A stretch of 64,000 nucleotides of DNA from assembly GCA_024233135.1 (NCBI GenBank), contig JACKPZ010000006.1:1-64000 (forward strand). The letters run 5' to 3'. Numbering within the stretch: the stretch's first letter is position 1; each line of letters begins with the position of its first letter. Below the pieces are notes generated by a model. It did no database searches. It saw nothing but the letters and a program-made list of their open reading frames with translations, and had not been told where the DNA came from. Below, in pieces: positions 24,760 through 33,674 of the stretch. This stretch comes from Akkermansiaceae bacterium. GTDB lineage: Bacteria; Verrucomicrobiota; Verrucomicrobiia; Verrucomicrobiales; Akkermansiaceae. Both the position numbers and the translations under genes were made by a program.

Positions 24760-24807
24760 GGTAGGGAAGGGTGGTTGGGATTGATGAATTGTCAAGCGGG
24801 AGGAACG

Positions 24808-25695
24808 TCATTGTTCCTCATCGGCGGGCGGAGCTTCCTCCGCCGGACTTTCTTCCTGCGATCCGGCGGCCGGCTCGGCAGGTGCGTCGGCTCCGGTAGA
24901 GTCCGGAGTTTCTTCGGTGGAAGCGGGTGCTTCGGAAGAGGGGGCGGCGGGTTCCAGAGCGTTGGGAACCGGCGTGATGGAGAACGGAGGCTGGGCTCCG
25001 GTGGCCGAGGGGGCTGCTGGATCCGGCTCCGGAGCGGGCGGGGGATCGATCTCGGTCGGCGCCGCGGCATCGACGATCGCCGTGCGCTCGGAAGCGGTAT
25101 TGGCGAAGGGGCTCGACGGGTGCTCGTTGCGTGCCTGCTGGTAGTAGTTTTTCGCGGCTTCCTTGTCGCCGGCGGCGAGGGCGATGTCGCCGAGGGAAAT
25201 CAATGCGTAAGGGGCGAGGAAACCCGCCTCGTCGCTCTCGGCGAGACTGCTGAAGAGGCTCTTGGCTTCATCGGATTTGCCTTGGGCCATGGATTTCGCG
25301 GCGAGGCTGGCCTTGGCATTCGGCACGGCCGGATGCGACGGCTCCGAATCGATGAACGAGCGGAGCGTTTCGATGGCGGCATCCTGTTGGCCTTCGGCCC
25401 ACTGGCGCTCCGCGAGGAGCACATGGGCGCTGCCCTCGGCGGGGGTGCCCTGATGAGTCTTGATGACGCTCTGCAGGGCGGCGAGGTCGTCGGCCTTGTT
25501 CAGGTCTTCGCCGGCGGACTCTCGGGCACCGGTCTGGATCCCGTCGTAAACGACCCAGCCGGCGGCGGCGAGTGCGATGAGGATTCCGAGGATGACGAGA
25601 TTCTTCTGATTGCGGTCGAGGAATTGTTCGAATGCGCTCGGTCCTTGGGAAATCTCGGCAAGCGGGGTGGAGGAATCCTGGATGTCTTGGGACAT
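24808..25695 (-). CDS. Membrane-anchored TPR protein, YfgM/BamD-like
   Basis: From the ATG at 25695 the product is 295 residues. A single transmembrane helix (about residues 38-58, LVILGILIALAAAGWVVY) follows a short cytoplasmic start. The periplasmic part carries degenerate tetratricopeptide repeats (ALQSVIKTHQGTPAEGSAHV; APYALISLGDIALAAGDKEA) and ends in a roughly 110-residue Pro/Ala/Glu-rich tail. The topology matches YfgM, an ancillary SecYEG-associated chaperone partner, but the tail is not part of that family. It is divergent from lpxB and first in a likely operon with the two bactofilins and nadA. Confidence 0.7.
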   Translation of the reverse strand: MSQDIQDSSTPLAEISQGPSAFEQFLDRNQKNLVILGILIALAAAGWVVYDGIQTGARESAGEDLNKADDLAALQSVIKTHQGTPAEGSAHVLLAERQWAEGQQDAAIETLRSFIDSEPSHPAVPNAKASLAAKSMAQGKSDEAKSLFSSLAESDEAGFLAPYALISLGDIALAAGDKEAAKNYYQQARNEHPSSPFANTASERTAIVDAAAPTEIDPPPAPEPDPAAPSATGAQPPFSITPVPNALEPAAPSSEAPASTEETPDSTGADAPAEPAAGSQEESPAEEAPPADEEQ

Positions 25696-25849
25696 GATGG
25701 TCGTAGTGGCGTCTGCGGGGCCCGATGAAAGCGGTAGCGGGAGCGAAATCAATGCGGAAGTCCGGGCGGATGTCGATTTGTCTGCGGGGGCTGCGGAGGG
25801 TGGGTTTTTCATGGTCATGAACGGCTGCGGGGCGTTAGCCTGCCGCCGC

Positions 25850-26992
25850 ATGTCGAAACGGCTGTATGTGGTGGCTGGCGAGTTGAGTGGCGACGCCCAT
25901 GGCGAGGGTTTGCTGCGGGCCCTGAAAGCGCGGGTGCCGGCCTTGGAAATCCGCGGGGTGGGTGGTCCCGGCATGGCGGGGGTGGCCGGGCCGGGGCTGG
26001 TCGATTGGGTCGAAGACGCCGCCGTGATGGGGGTATGGGAGGTGCTGAAACGCTACGGCTGGTTCAAGGAGCGGTTCCACCGGATGCTCGGTGAGGTCCG
26101 GGAGTTCCGGCCGGACGTGTTGGTTTTGATCGACTATCCGGGTTTCAACCTGCGCTTTGCCAAGGCGGTGCGGGAGGCCTGCCCGGAAACGCGCCTGGTA
26201 TACTACATCAGCCCGCAGGTGTGGGCGTGGAACAAGCGGCGGCTGCCGAAAATGGTGGAGCTGCTGGACGAAATGCTCTGCCTGTTCCCCTTCGAGGAGC
26301 CGATTTTCAGCGGCGCGGGTTTGAAAACGACGTTCGTGGGCCATCCCTTGGTCGATGAACTGGAGGCCGAGCGACTTCACGGGGCGGAGCGTGACGGGAA
26401 TCTCGTCGGTCTGTTTCCCGGCAGCCGGGAGCGCGAGGTGGCACGTTTGTTTCCCATGATGCTGGAAACCGCGAAGCGCCTGCGCGACTGGCGGCCCGCG
26501 CTTTCGTTCGAAGTGCCCGCCGCATCGCACAAGCTGGCGCTCCAGATCCGCGCGATGGTCGCAAAGGCGGGGGCTGCGTCATGGGTCGAGGTGCACACCG
26601 GAGGCAGCCACTCGCTGATGCAGCGGGCGTGTTGCGCGGTGATCGCGAGCGGAACGGCCACCTTGGAGGCGGCCTACTACGGCTTGCCTTATTGCCTGGT
26701 CTATCGGGTGGCTCCGTTGACCTACGTGCTGGGACGGATGCTGGTGAAGATCCGCTTCATCGGGATCGTCAACATTCTCGCGGGGCGCAAGGTGGTGGAA
26801 GAGTTCATCCAGGCGGACGCAGATGCCGGAGCGGTCGCGCGGGTGCTCCGGGAGTTTCTCGAGTCCCCGGAGAAGTGCGATGCATTGCGTGCCGAGCTTG
26901 CGGAAACCACCGCCCTGTTGGGGGGGGAGGGGGCGCACGCACGGGCCGCCGACGCGGTGGCGGTGTGGCTCGACGGAAGAGCCGGGAATTGA
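25850..26992 (+). CDS. lpxB: Lipid-A-disaccharide synthase
   Basis: LpxB joins UDP-diacylglucosamine and lipid X to make the lipid A disaccharide, so the cell has an LPS-type outer membrane. The ATG at 25850 gives 380 residues, the usual length. Family landmarks are YVVAGELSGDAHG at the start, LIDYPGFNLR, YYISPQVWAWNK, FVGHPLVDE, LFPGSREREV and IASGTATLEAAYYGLP. The C-terminal membrane-associated segment (VLGRMLVKIRFIGIVNILAGR) is intact. An upstream ATG-rich open stretch from 25610 is antisense to the YfgM-like gene and not part of it. Confidence 0.95.
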   Translation: MSKRLYVVAGELSGDAHGEGLLRALKARVPALEIRGVGGPGMAGVAGPGLVDWVEDAAVMGVWEVLKRYGWFKERFHRMLGEVREFRPDVLVLIDYPGFNLRFAKAVREACPETRLVYYISPQVWAWNKRRLPKMVELLDEMLCLFPFEEPIFSGAGLKTTFVGHPLVDELEAERLHGAERDGNLVGLFPGSREREVARLFPMMLETAKRLRDWRPALSFEVPAASHKLALQIRAMVAKAGAASWVEVHTGGSHSLMQRACCAVIASGTATLEAAYYGLPYCLVYRVAPLTYVLGRMLVKIRFIGIVNILAGRKVVEEFIQADADAGAVARVLREFLESPEKCDALRAELAETTALLGGEGAHARAADAVAVWLDGRAGN

Positions 26993-27026
26993 TACGGGTT
27001 GGGGGTTGCGTTTCCGGATCGAGCCG

Positions 27027-27188
27027 CTATGAAGCGGCCCGATGAAACGCATCCTGCCGCTGTTGCCACTCGTGATCGTCCTCGGACCGTCCTGCGAACG
27101 CCACGAGTTCGAAGGCCCGAATGGCACGAAACAGCTTCATGAACACCACGGCTCCGCCCATCATGAAGGCGAAGCCGGCGAGGATCAT
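27027..27188 (-). CDS. 53-residue single-pass membrane protein coupled to the RibD-type reductase
   Basis: The ATG at 27188 overlaps the upstream stop codon exactly as ATGA, which decides the start over an in-frame ATG at 27248. The product begins with a hydrophobic helix (MILAGFAFMMGGAVVFMKLF), then a charged cytoplasmic tail (RSEDDHEWQQRQDAFHR). I do not recognise a family. Its stop lies within a short hairpin (27023-27038), and lpxB ends convergently 34 bp away. Confidence 0.5.
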   Translation of the reverse strand: MILAGFAFMMGGAVVFMKLFRAIRAFELVAFAGRSEDDHEWQQRQDAFHRAAS

Positions 27189-27841
27189 GAGACGGAAGGT
27201 AGCCACTGAGGCGAGTCCGGCCGCGTTCTGCGGTAGCTCAGGAAACACTCGTCCGCGCCATCGACCCGCTCGATGGATGCCAGTTCGAAGGTTCGCGAAG
27301 CTTTGAGGAAGGCGGCGGGAATACCCGTAGGCGTCACCGCTCCGGTTCCGCCGAAGAGTGCGTGGGCCGCGACGGTGAGGTGAAACTCGTCGATCACATC
27401 GAGATCCGCGAGTTCACGGATGAGTTCGCCGCCTCCTTCGCAGTGCAACCTCTCGATCCGCAGATCGTCGGCGAGGATCCGGAGGAACTCCGCGAGGTCG
27501 CCGCGATGGATCGTGGCGCCGGGAATGACAGGTGCATCTCCATCGTTTCCCACAAGCAGATGGACAGCGCCGCCGGGAGTATAAAACAAAGGGTGCTCCG
27601 GTCGGAACGCGCCGCTGCGGCTCACCACGCAACGGAGAGGTGATGATCCGGGTGCCGTCAGCGTCATGTTGTCGGCCTCCAGAGTGCCCCGGCCCACAAG
27701 CAGGGCGTCCGCATTTCTCCGCAGATCGAGCAAGCGCGCGTGGTCGGCCCTGCTCGTCCAGCCACTCGGGAGCCCGCCGGCGGGGGAAATCTTGCCGTCG
27801 AGAGAAACGGCGAGATTGGTGGAAATCCGGGGCCTTCGCAC
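27185..27841 (-). CDS. RibD C-terminal-type (DHFR-like) reductase
   Basis: The domain is that of 5-amino-6-(5-phosphoribosylamino)uracil reductase, the second half of RibD. Visible features are TNLAVSLDGKIS at the start, LLDLRRNADALLVGRGTLEADNM, the turn GDLAEFLRILADDLRIERLHCEGGGELIREL and LTVAAHALFGG. The deaminase half is missing. I favour the GTG at 27841 (218 residues), right before the conserved RRPRISTNLAVS; an ATG at 27916 would add 25 residues that do not look conserved. Stand-alone proteins of this type may act in riboflavin or archaeal-type folate synthesis or on unrelated substrates. No other rib gene is in the window. Confidence 0.8.
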   Translation of the reverse strand: MRRPRISTNLAVSLDGKISPAGGLPSGWTSRADHARLLDLRRNADALLVGRGTLEADNMTLTAPGSSPLRCVVSRSGAFRPEHPLFYTPGGAVHLLVGNDGDAPVIPGATIHRGDLAEFLRILADDLRIERLHCEGGGELIRELADLDVIDEFHLTVAAHALFGGTGAVTPTGIPAAFLKASRTFELASIERVDGADECFLSYRRTRPDSPQWLPSVS

Positions 27842-27968
27842 GTCCCGAGCATGGGAAATCCGTCGTTCGCCCGGCAAGCCGCATGTTGTCGACGGCACGG
27901 AACCCGTCCTTGCCAAACCGGCGATCTCCGTTCATGGAGGCCGCGTTCCCCGGGGTCCGCCCGCTTCC

Positions 27969-29801
27969 ATGACGCTCCCGATTTTCCTCACCCTGCTGGT
28001 CATCGGTTTCACCCTCGTGGCATTTATCCGCGAGTGGTCCACCCCCGATGTGCTCGCGCTGACCATTCTGTGCATGCTGGTGCCCCTCGGCCTGGTGGAT
28101 GTGCGCGACATGGCGACCGTGTTCAGCAACGAAGCGCCGCTCACCATCGCCGCCCTGTTCATCATCGGCGGAGCCTTGGAACGTTCCGGGGCGGTCGATC
28201 ACATCGGGCGCATCCTCAAGAGCCGTCTTTCCGGAAACCTGCGGGGGGCGATTCTCGCGTTCGGTCTTGTCTCGGCGTTCTTCAGCGCGTGGATGAACAA
28301 CACGGCGATCGTGGCCATCCTGATGCCCGTCACGCTTGGGTTCGCCCGCTCGAAGGACATCGCCGCCTCGCGCCTGCTGATGCCGCTCTCGTATTGCTCG
28401 CTGCTCGGCGGTTGCTGCACGCTCATCGGCACCTCGACCAATCTGCTGGTGAACGGCGCGCTTCGTGACCTCAAGCAGGCGCCGATGTCGATGTTCGAAC
28501 TCGCGCCCGTCGGTGTGCCTCTGGCTTTCGCCGGCATCGGCTATCTCGTCATCTTCGGGCCGAAACTGATCCCCGCGCGGTCATCCATCACCGGCGCTCT
28601 CGAAATCGAATTCCGCACCACGCCTCTCTACCATCTGCTGGTCGGCGCGGGTGCTCCGATCATCGGCAAGAAACTTCTCGACACCGATTTCGGCGACCGC
28701 GCGAATGGGATTCACGTGATGGAGGTCCGGCGCAACGGAGCGCGCCTGATGCTTCCTTTGTCGGAGATCGTGGTGGATAAGAACGATCGTTTCCTGATCG
28801 CGATCCACCGCCGTCGGGGCGGCTCGGCGAAACCGCAGGAATTCTTCTCAAGAGTCGGCGCCGAAGTGCTCTCGACGGTGGACGGCATCGTCTCCGAACT
28901 CGTCATCCGCGACGAGTCCGCGCTCATCGGGCGCACGCTCGCGGCGTCGGATTTCCGCCAGCACTACAACTGCGTGGTTCTCGCCGTGCATCGCGACGGA
29001 GTCAACATCACCAATCAGATCGCGGGCCTGCCACTGGAAATCGGCGACACCCTGCTGGTCATCACCGCGCGCAACAACCTGGAGACCCTCAACGCGACGC
29101 GGGACTTCGTGATGACCGACACGCCGGATGAGGAGGATCCGGAGACCCAGCGTCATCACCGCCCGGGGCATGTGATTCTCGCGTGGTCCTCGCTCGTCGG
29201 CGTGGTTCTCACCGCCACCATTACCGATTTCGTCCATCGTCTCAATCCGGGTTTTCCCGCGGTTCCCATCCACTATGCGGCGATGGTGGGTGCCCTCATC
29301 CTGCTGTGGCTGAAGGTGGTTTCGCCCCGGGAAGCGTATGCGAGCATCGATTGGCAGGTGCTACTGATGCTCTACGGCCTGCTGGGGCTCGGCATGGCGA
29401 TGCAGAATTCCGGAACCGCCCAGTGGCTCGCGCAGAACGTGGTGCAAACGGCGGGAAACCTCGTGCATGGATCGATGATGCCGCCCGTCATGTTGTGGAG
29501 CGTCTTCCTGCTCACTCTGATCCTCACCGAGGTGCTTTCCAACAACGCCACCGCCGTGATGATGATCCCCATCGGTGTGACGATGGCGGTCGAGTTGGGA
29601 GTGAGCCCGCGTCCGTTCATCATCGCTGTCACCCTCGCCGCATCCTGTGCCTTCGCGATGCCGATGGGCTACCAGACGCACATGATGATCTACGGTCCGG
29701 GCGGCTACAAGTTCACCGATTTCCTGCGCACGGGCATTCCCATGAACCTGATGTGCTGGACGGTTTCCTGCACCCTGATCCCGATGATCTGGCCGTTCTA
29801 A
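27969..29801 (+). CDS. SLC13/DASS-family transporter with internal TrkA-C (RCK_C) domains
   Basis: From the ATG at 27969 the product is 610 residues. Two membrane halves of about five or six helices each flank a cytoplasmic region (about residues 205-400) with two TrkA-C type domains (ANGIHVMEVRRNGARLMLPL; HYNCVVLAVHRDGVNIT). The substrate/sodium-binding SNT-type motifs are present in both halves: SAFFSAWMNNTAIVAILMPV near the N-terminus and SNNATAVMMIPIGV near the C-terminus. Members carry dicarboxylates, sulfate or silicate-like anions with sodium, and RCK_C domains suggest regulation by a small ligand. Substrate is unknown. Confidence 0.88.
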   Translation: MTLPIFLTLLVIGFTLVAFIREWSTPDVLALTILCMLVPLGLVDVRDMATVFSNEAPLTIAALFIIGGALERSGAVDHIGRILKSRLSGNLRGAILAFGLVSAFFSAWMNNTAIVAILMPVTLGFARSKDIAASRLLMPLSYCSLLGGCCTLIGTSTNLLVNGALRDLKQAPMSMFELAPVGVPLAFAGIGYLVIFGPKLIPARSSITGALEIEFRTTPLYHLLVGAGAPIIGKKLLDTDFGDRANGIHVMEVRRNGARLMLPLSEIVVDKNDRFLIAIHRRRGGSAKPQEFFSRVGAEVLSTVDGIVSELVIRDESALIGRTLAASDFRQHYNCVVLAVHRDGVNITNQIAGLPLEIGDTLLVITARNNLETLNATRDFVMTDTPDEEDPETQRHHRPGHVILAWSSLVGVVLTATITDFVHRLNPGFPAVPIHYAAMVGALILLWLKVVSPREAYASIDWQVLLMLYGLLGLGMAMQNSGTAQWLAQNVVQTAGNLVHGSMMPPVMLWSVFLLTLILTEVLSNNATAVMMIPIGVTMAVELGVSPRPFIIAVTLAASCAFAMPMGYQTHMMIYGPGGYKFTDFLRTGIPMNLMCWTVSCTLIPMIWPF

Positions 29802-29805
29802 CGGG

Positions 29806-30315
29806 TCAGGCTTCGAAGTCGACGGTCAGGTCCGCGCCGAGTTGTTCGATCGATTCGCGCAGCGCGGCCTCGGCATCGCCTTCGGGCAGCGAAACGACGC
29901 CACGCGCGCGGAACATCGGTTGGCCGGTCATCGGCGCGCTCTCAAGCCCGGTGGTGAGTTCGACGACGTTGGCGCCGGTCGACGCGATCGCCTTGGTCAG
30001 GTCGCGGACGATGCCCGGGCGGTCGTTGCCGAGCACGGAAACCACGAGCGTGGTCCGTTCCTCCGGCTCACCGATTTCCTCGCGCACCGCGTGGATGGTG
30101 AGGCCCTCGATGCCGGGCGCGCGCAGTTCCTCAAGCAGGGCGTCGGATCGATCGGCCGGGATTTCCACTCGCACGATGCCGGCGAACTGGCCGGCGAGCT
30201 TCGCCATCCGGCTTTCGAGCCAGTTTCCTCCGTGGCGGCTGACGGTTTCGGCGAGCGCGTTGACAAGGCCGGGGCGGTCGGAACCGAGGATGGTGAGCAC
30301 AAGGGAGCAATTCAT
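29806..30315 (-). CDS. Double ACT-domain protein, GcvR-like
   Basis: The ATG at 30315 gives 169 residues made of two ACT domains, about 1-80 and 85-165. Both start with the same signature, LTILGSDRPGLVNALAE and VSVLGNDRPGIVRDLTK, including the Arg-Pro-Gly of amino-acid-binding ACT domains. This is the layout of GcvR, a regulator of the glycine cleavage system that responds to glycine in enterobacteria. No gcv gene is present here, so the regulated target is unknown. It converges on the SLC13 gene with a 4-bp gap. Confidence 0.82.
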   Translation of the reverse strand: MNCSLVLTILGSDRPGLVNALAETVSRHGGNWLESRMAKLAGQFAGIVRVEIPADRSDALLEELRAPGIEGLTIHAVREEIGEPEERTTLVVSVLGNDRPGIVRDLTKAIASTGANVVELTTGLESAPMTGQPMFRARGVVSLPEGDAEAALRESIEQLGADLTVDFEA

Positions 30316-30427
30316 GAACCGAGCAAAGCAGGCGGCGGGACGAATGCCAGCCGGAACCTCCGGCGATTTATCGCCTCTGTTCTTGTGATCGCCGGGAAAG
30401 GCATGCAACCTGCGGTCACCATCCTCG

Positions 30428-32353
30428 ATGCAGTCCATGGTCAACGAGCACCCGTTTCAAAATCTCTTCGAATCCCTCGGCCGATTGCCTCTCTCCCACG
30501 CGGAATCGGTCAACCGTCAGGCCTACGAGGTGTTGTATGACATCCTCTCCGTCCCGCTGGAAAAACCCGGACGCTGCATCATGCTGCGCGCGCCGCGGGC
30601 CGGCCACGGCAAGACCCACCTGTTGTCGCGGGTGCAACATCATCTCGGCGCCACACACGAGTTCATTCCGCTGCACCCTGCGTTCGGCTGCCAGATCGAC
30701 GCGGCGACGGTCATCGACGACACGCTGCGGCGTTTGCTTCGCCCGCTGCCGGCTTCCGGCGGACTCTGCGTGCTGGATCTGCTGGTGCGACGGCTTTTCG
30801 CGCTCGCACTCCAGCCGCTGGTGAGTTCCGGCGAGGTGCCATGCCAAGACCGGGACGGCGCGCTCGCCGCGCTGCGGACGCGGCCGATCGAGACCTTTGA
30901 TTTCCACCATCCCAACGCGGTCACCGCGCATTGGGCGAAGGAAAACTTCGAGGTGCTGGGCCAGCGGCTCGCCATCGAGCTCGCCCACCGTTGCGGCCTG
31001 CCGGTCCGCGAGGTGGCATTCTGGGTCGATGTGATGTTCCGCTTCGCGGCCACGCCGGTGGAGAATCCGACGCGCATGCGGTCTCTTGCCGACGCGCTGC
31101 AGAACGACAAGATTCCCGCCGGCACCGTGATGGAGCGGCTTGAGGCGCTCATCGGCATGATGACCCTGCTCATGCGGGTAGTGTTGGTCGCCGACGAGCT
31201 CGAAGGTTTCTCCTCCGACGAATCCGCCGCCTTGCGGCTCGCCGCGTTTCTCGGCGCCTTGCGCCAGTCGGTCGAGCGGATCGATGTGGTCCTGTCGCTG
31301 AATCAGGACATCTGGGAAAGCGCCTTCGTGCCCCGCTTGAGCGGCGGGCTGGCGGACCGGCTTTCGGAAGTGCTCGTCGAGCTCAAGCCGCTCAAGGAAC
31401 ACGAAATGGTGGAGCTGTTGGAATCCCGCGTGCCCGGACTCGGCCGCAAGGTGCTCGACCGGGTGGATCGCGATTCCGCAGGCGGCCATGCCCGCGGGTT
31501 GATCCGGGCCGCCGGCATGGCTTGGTTGCGCGCCACCGCGGCGGACAGCAAGCCGTCCGCCACCATCCAGGCGGAGTCCGCTGCCGCCGTGGTTCCGACG
31601 GCGGACCCGCAAGCGAATGCTCCGGAAATCGCGACGCCTCCGGTTTCCCCGCTTGCCGACGCATCGCCCGAAGAAGCGCCTTCCGCGCCGCAGGCCAGCG
31701 TGCCGCCGCTTGAGTCCGAACCGGTGGGATCTCGGAACGAAACTCCCGTGGAAGCGCCCGGAGTTTCGGAACCGAAGGACGAAGCCCCTCCCGAGTTGCC
31801 CGAGGCCGTCTTGGAATCCTCTCCCGTGCCGGCGCCCGCTCCCGCTGAGGAAGCGCCTCTGCCCGAGGCGTGGCCGAGTCCGGAACTGGATCAGGAGAAA
31901 CCGGTGCCTCTGGAAAGCGAACCGGAGCAAACCGAAGAAAGCGAATCCACCGCCGCTCCGGTCTCGGATCAGACGAGCGGTTTCACGTTTTCCACCCCGG
32001 AACCGAAAGTCGAGGAAGTTGCTCCCGCCTCGCCATTTGAGGCGAAACAGGATGCCTTCCACGCCAGCGCGCCCGAGGTGGTCCATGTTCCCGCGTCCGA
32101 GCCGTCGCCGTTCGAGGCCGCGCCCCAGGCTCCATCCGAGGCCTACGGCACGGCATCCGCCGCATCGCTGGTTTCCGCGGAATTCCAAGCTCCTTCCCCG
32201 CCGGAAGAATCCGCTCCGGAACAGGCACCCGCGAAGGAGTTTTCCGTGCCCCCGCCGATGGAGGAAAGCAACGTCGAACCGTTGCCCGATACCGACCGTG
32301 TGGACGAGTTGTTGCGCAAATTCCGCGAACGCTACGGCCGCGCCGGTTCGTGA
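30428..32353 (+). CDS. P-loop ATPase with a long disordered acidic C-terminal tail
   Basis: The 641-residue product has an N-terminal ATPase module of about 370 residues. The P-loop is APRAGHGKT (Lys62, Thr63), lacking the first Gly of Walker A. A Walker B-like VVLVADELEGF lies around residues 250-260, followed by a sensor-like VVLSLNQDIW. From about residue 375 to 615 the chain is low-complexity and rich in Pro, Glu, Ala and Ser. A short conserved-looking helix, DRVDELLRKFRERYGR, ends the protein. I do not recognise a characterised family; it resembles AAA/STAND-type ATPases. A second ATG nine bases in (30437) is possible. nuoD follows 61 bp later. Confidence 0.7.
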   Translation: MQSMVNEHPFQNLFESLGRLPLSHAESVNRQAYEVLYDILSVPLEKPGRCIMLRAPRAGHGKTHLLSRVQHHLGATHEFIPLHPAFGCQIDAATVIDDTLRRLLRPLPASGGLCVLDLLVRRLFALALQPLVSSGEVPCQDRDGALAALRTRPIETFDFHHPNAVTAHWAKENFEVLGQRLAIELAHRCGLPVREVAFWVDVMFRFAATPVENPTRMRSLADALQNDKIPAGTVMERLEALIGMMTLLMRVVLVADELEGFSSDESAALRLAAFLGALRQSVERIDVVLSLNQDIWESAFVPRLSGGLADRLSEVLVELKPLKEHEMVELLESRVPGLGRKVLDRVDRDSAGGHARGLIRAAGMAWLRATAADSKPSATIQAESAAAVVPTADPQANAPEIATPPVSPLADASPEEAPSAPQASVPPLESEPVGSRNETPVEAPGVSEPKDEAPPELPEAVLESSPVPAPAPAEEAPLPEAWPSPELDQEKPVPLESEPEQTEESESTAAPVSDQTSGFTFSTPEPKVEEVAPASPFEAKQDAFHASAPEVVHVPASEPSPFEAAPQAPSEAYGTASAASLVSAEFQAPSPPEESAPEQAPAKEFSVPPPMEESNVEPLPDTDRVDELLRKFRERYGRAGS

Positions 32354-32414
32354 AAAACTTCATAAACCCCTTGCCGATGAGGGGGCTTTCGGTGCTTATT
32401 CCCGCGCCACCGGC

Positions 32415-33674
32415 ATGAGCAGATCCTCCACCGAAATCGAGGCGCCCGACGCCATCTCCCGCGCCGCGAAAGCGGCGGAAAGCTACCACCAGGAAACCGA
32501 CGACCTCGTCGGCGACCGCATGGTGCTCAACATGGGACCGTCCCACCCGGCCACCCACGGGGTGCTCCGGCTGGTCCTTGAACTCGACGGCGAGGTGATC
32601 CACTCAGCCGATCCGGACGTCGGTTTCCTGCATCGCGGCGATGAGAAGATCGCCGAGAACATGCACTACAACCAGTTCGTGCCGTACACCGACCGGCTCG
32701 ACTACCTCGCGCCGCTGGCCAACAACGTGGCTTACGCTTGTGCCGTCGAAAAACTGATGGGCTGGACGCTGCCCCCGCGCGGCCAGGCGCTGCGGGTGCT
32801 CTGTTGCGAACTCGCACGTCTTTCCTCCCACATGCTCGGCGTCGGCGTTTGCGCGATGGACGTCGGCGCGATGACCGTCTTCCTCTACACCTTCACCGAG
32901 CGCGAAAAGGTCTACAACCTCTGCGAGCAACTCACCGGCGCTCGTTTCACCACCGCCTTCACCCGCGTCGGCGGCCAGCTCCGCGACATGCCGCCCGGTT
33001 TCGAGGCCGCGGTCCGCAAGTTCCTCGACGAGTGCGAGGTGACCATCGGCGAAATCTCCAAGCTGCTCGACAAAAACAAGATCTTCCTCGACCGCATGGT
33101 CGACATCGGCGTGATCACCCGCGAGTCCGCCATCGCATGGGGCATCACCGGCCCGAACTTGCGCGGCTCGGGCGTCGCCCGCGACCTGCGCAAGGACAGC
33201 CCGTATCTCGGCTACGAGAAGTACGAGTTCGACGTGCCGGTGGCCGACGAGGGCGACTGTTACGCCCGTTACCTCGTCCGCATGGAGGAGATGCGCCAGT
33301 CGGTGAAGATCTGCCGCCAGGTGCTCGACACCATGCCCGACGGCCCGGTGAACCTTGCCGACAGCAAGAGCATGTTGCCCGACAAGGAACGCGTGCTGAT
33401 GTCGATGGAGGAGCTCATCCATCACTTCATCGTCGCCACCCAGGGCATCGACGCGCCGGCCGGCGAGGTCTATTTCGCCGCGGAAAACCCGAAGGGCGAA
33501 CTCGGTTTCTACATCCACTCGAAAGGCGGGGGGGTGCCGAACCGACTCAAGATCCGCAGCCCCTCGTTCTGCAACCTGTCCATCTGCTCGAAACTGCTCC
33601 CGGGCCACATGGTTTCCGACATCCCGGCCATCCTCGGCTCGCTCGACTTTGTCATGGGCGAGTGCGACCGATGA
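32415..33674 (+). CDS. nuoD: NADH-quinone oxidoreductase subunit D
   Basis: NuoD is the 49-kDa-type subunit of complex I, in the peripheral arm beside the quinone site. The ATG at 32415 gives 419 residues. Signatures include LNMGPSHPATHGVLR, VGFLHRGDEKIAE, YTDRLDYLAPLANN and the C-terminal LPGHMVSDIPAILGSLDFVMGECDR. The stop overlaps the nuoE start (ATGA). The conserved quinone-site His and Tyr are in the HPATHG and YTDRLDY segments. No nuoA, B or C lies upstream; the preceding gene is an unrelated ATPase, so complex I genes are split in this genome. Confidence 0.95.
   Translation: MSRSSTEIEAPDAISRAAKAAESYHQETDDLVGDRMVLNMGPSHPATHGVLRLVLELDGEVIHSADPDVGFLHRGDEKIAENMHYNQFVPYTDRLDYLAPLANNVAYACAVEKLMGWTLPPRGQALRVLCCELARLSSHMLGVGVCAMDVGAMTVFLYTFTEREKVYNLCEQLTGARFTTAFTRVGGQLRDMPPGFEAAVRKFLDECEVTIGEISKLLDKNKIFLDRMVDIGVITRESAIAWGITGPNLRGSGVARDLRKDSPYLGYEKYEFDVPVADEGDCYARYLVRMEEMRQSVKICRQVLDTMPDGPVNLADSKSMLPDKERVLMSMEELIHHFIVATQGIDAPAGEVYFAAENPKGELGFYIHSKGGGVPNRLKIRSPSFCNLSICSKLLPGHMVSDIPAILGSLDFVMGECDR

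Noticed and set aside
24784..24795. TTGACA-containing stretch as a -35 box or a TTG start for the bactofilin gene
   Set aside because: No convincing -10 box follows at 16-18 bp, and the GTG at 24759 gives the usual FKK start of bactofilins.
27027..27248. Longer 73-codon form of the small membrane protein
   Set aside because: It overlaps the RibD-type gene by 64 bp, while the ATG at 27188 forms a clean ATGA overlap and begins right at the hydrophobic helix.
32371..32395. Short CCCCT/AGGGG hairpin between the ATPase gene and nuoD
   Set aside because: Only five base pairs and a weak T-run; cannot be told from chance in GC-rich DNA.
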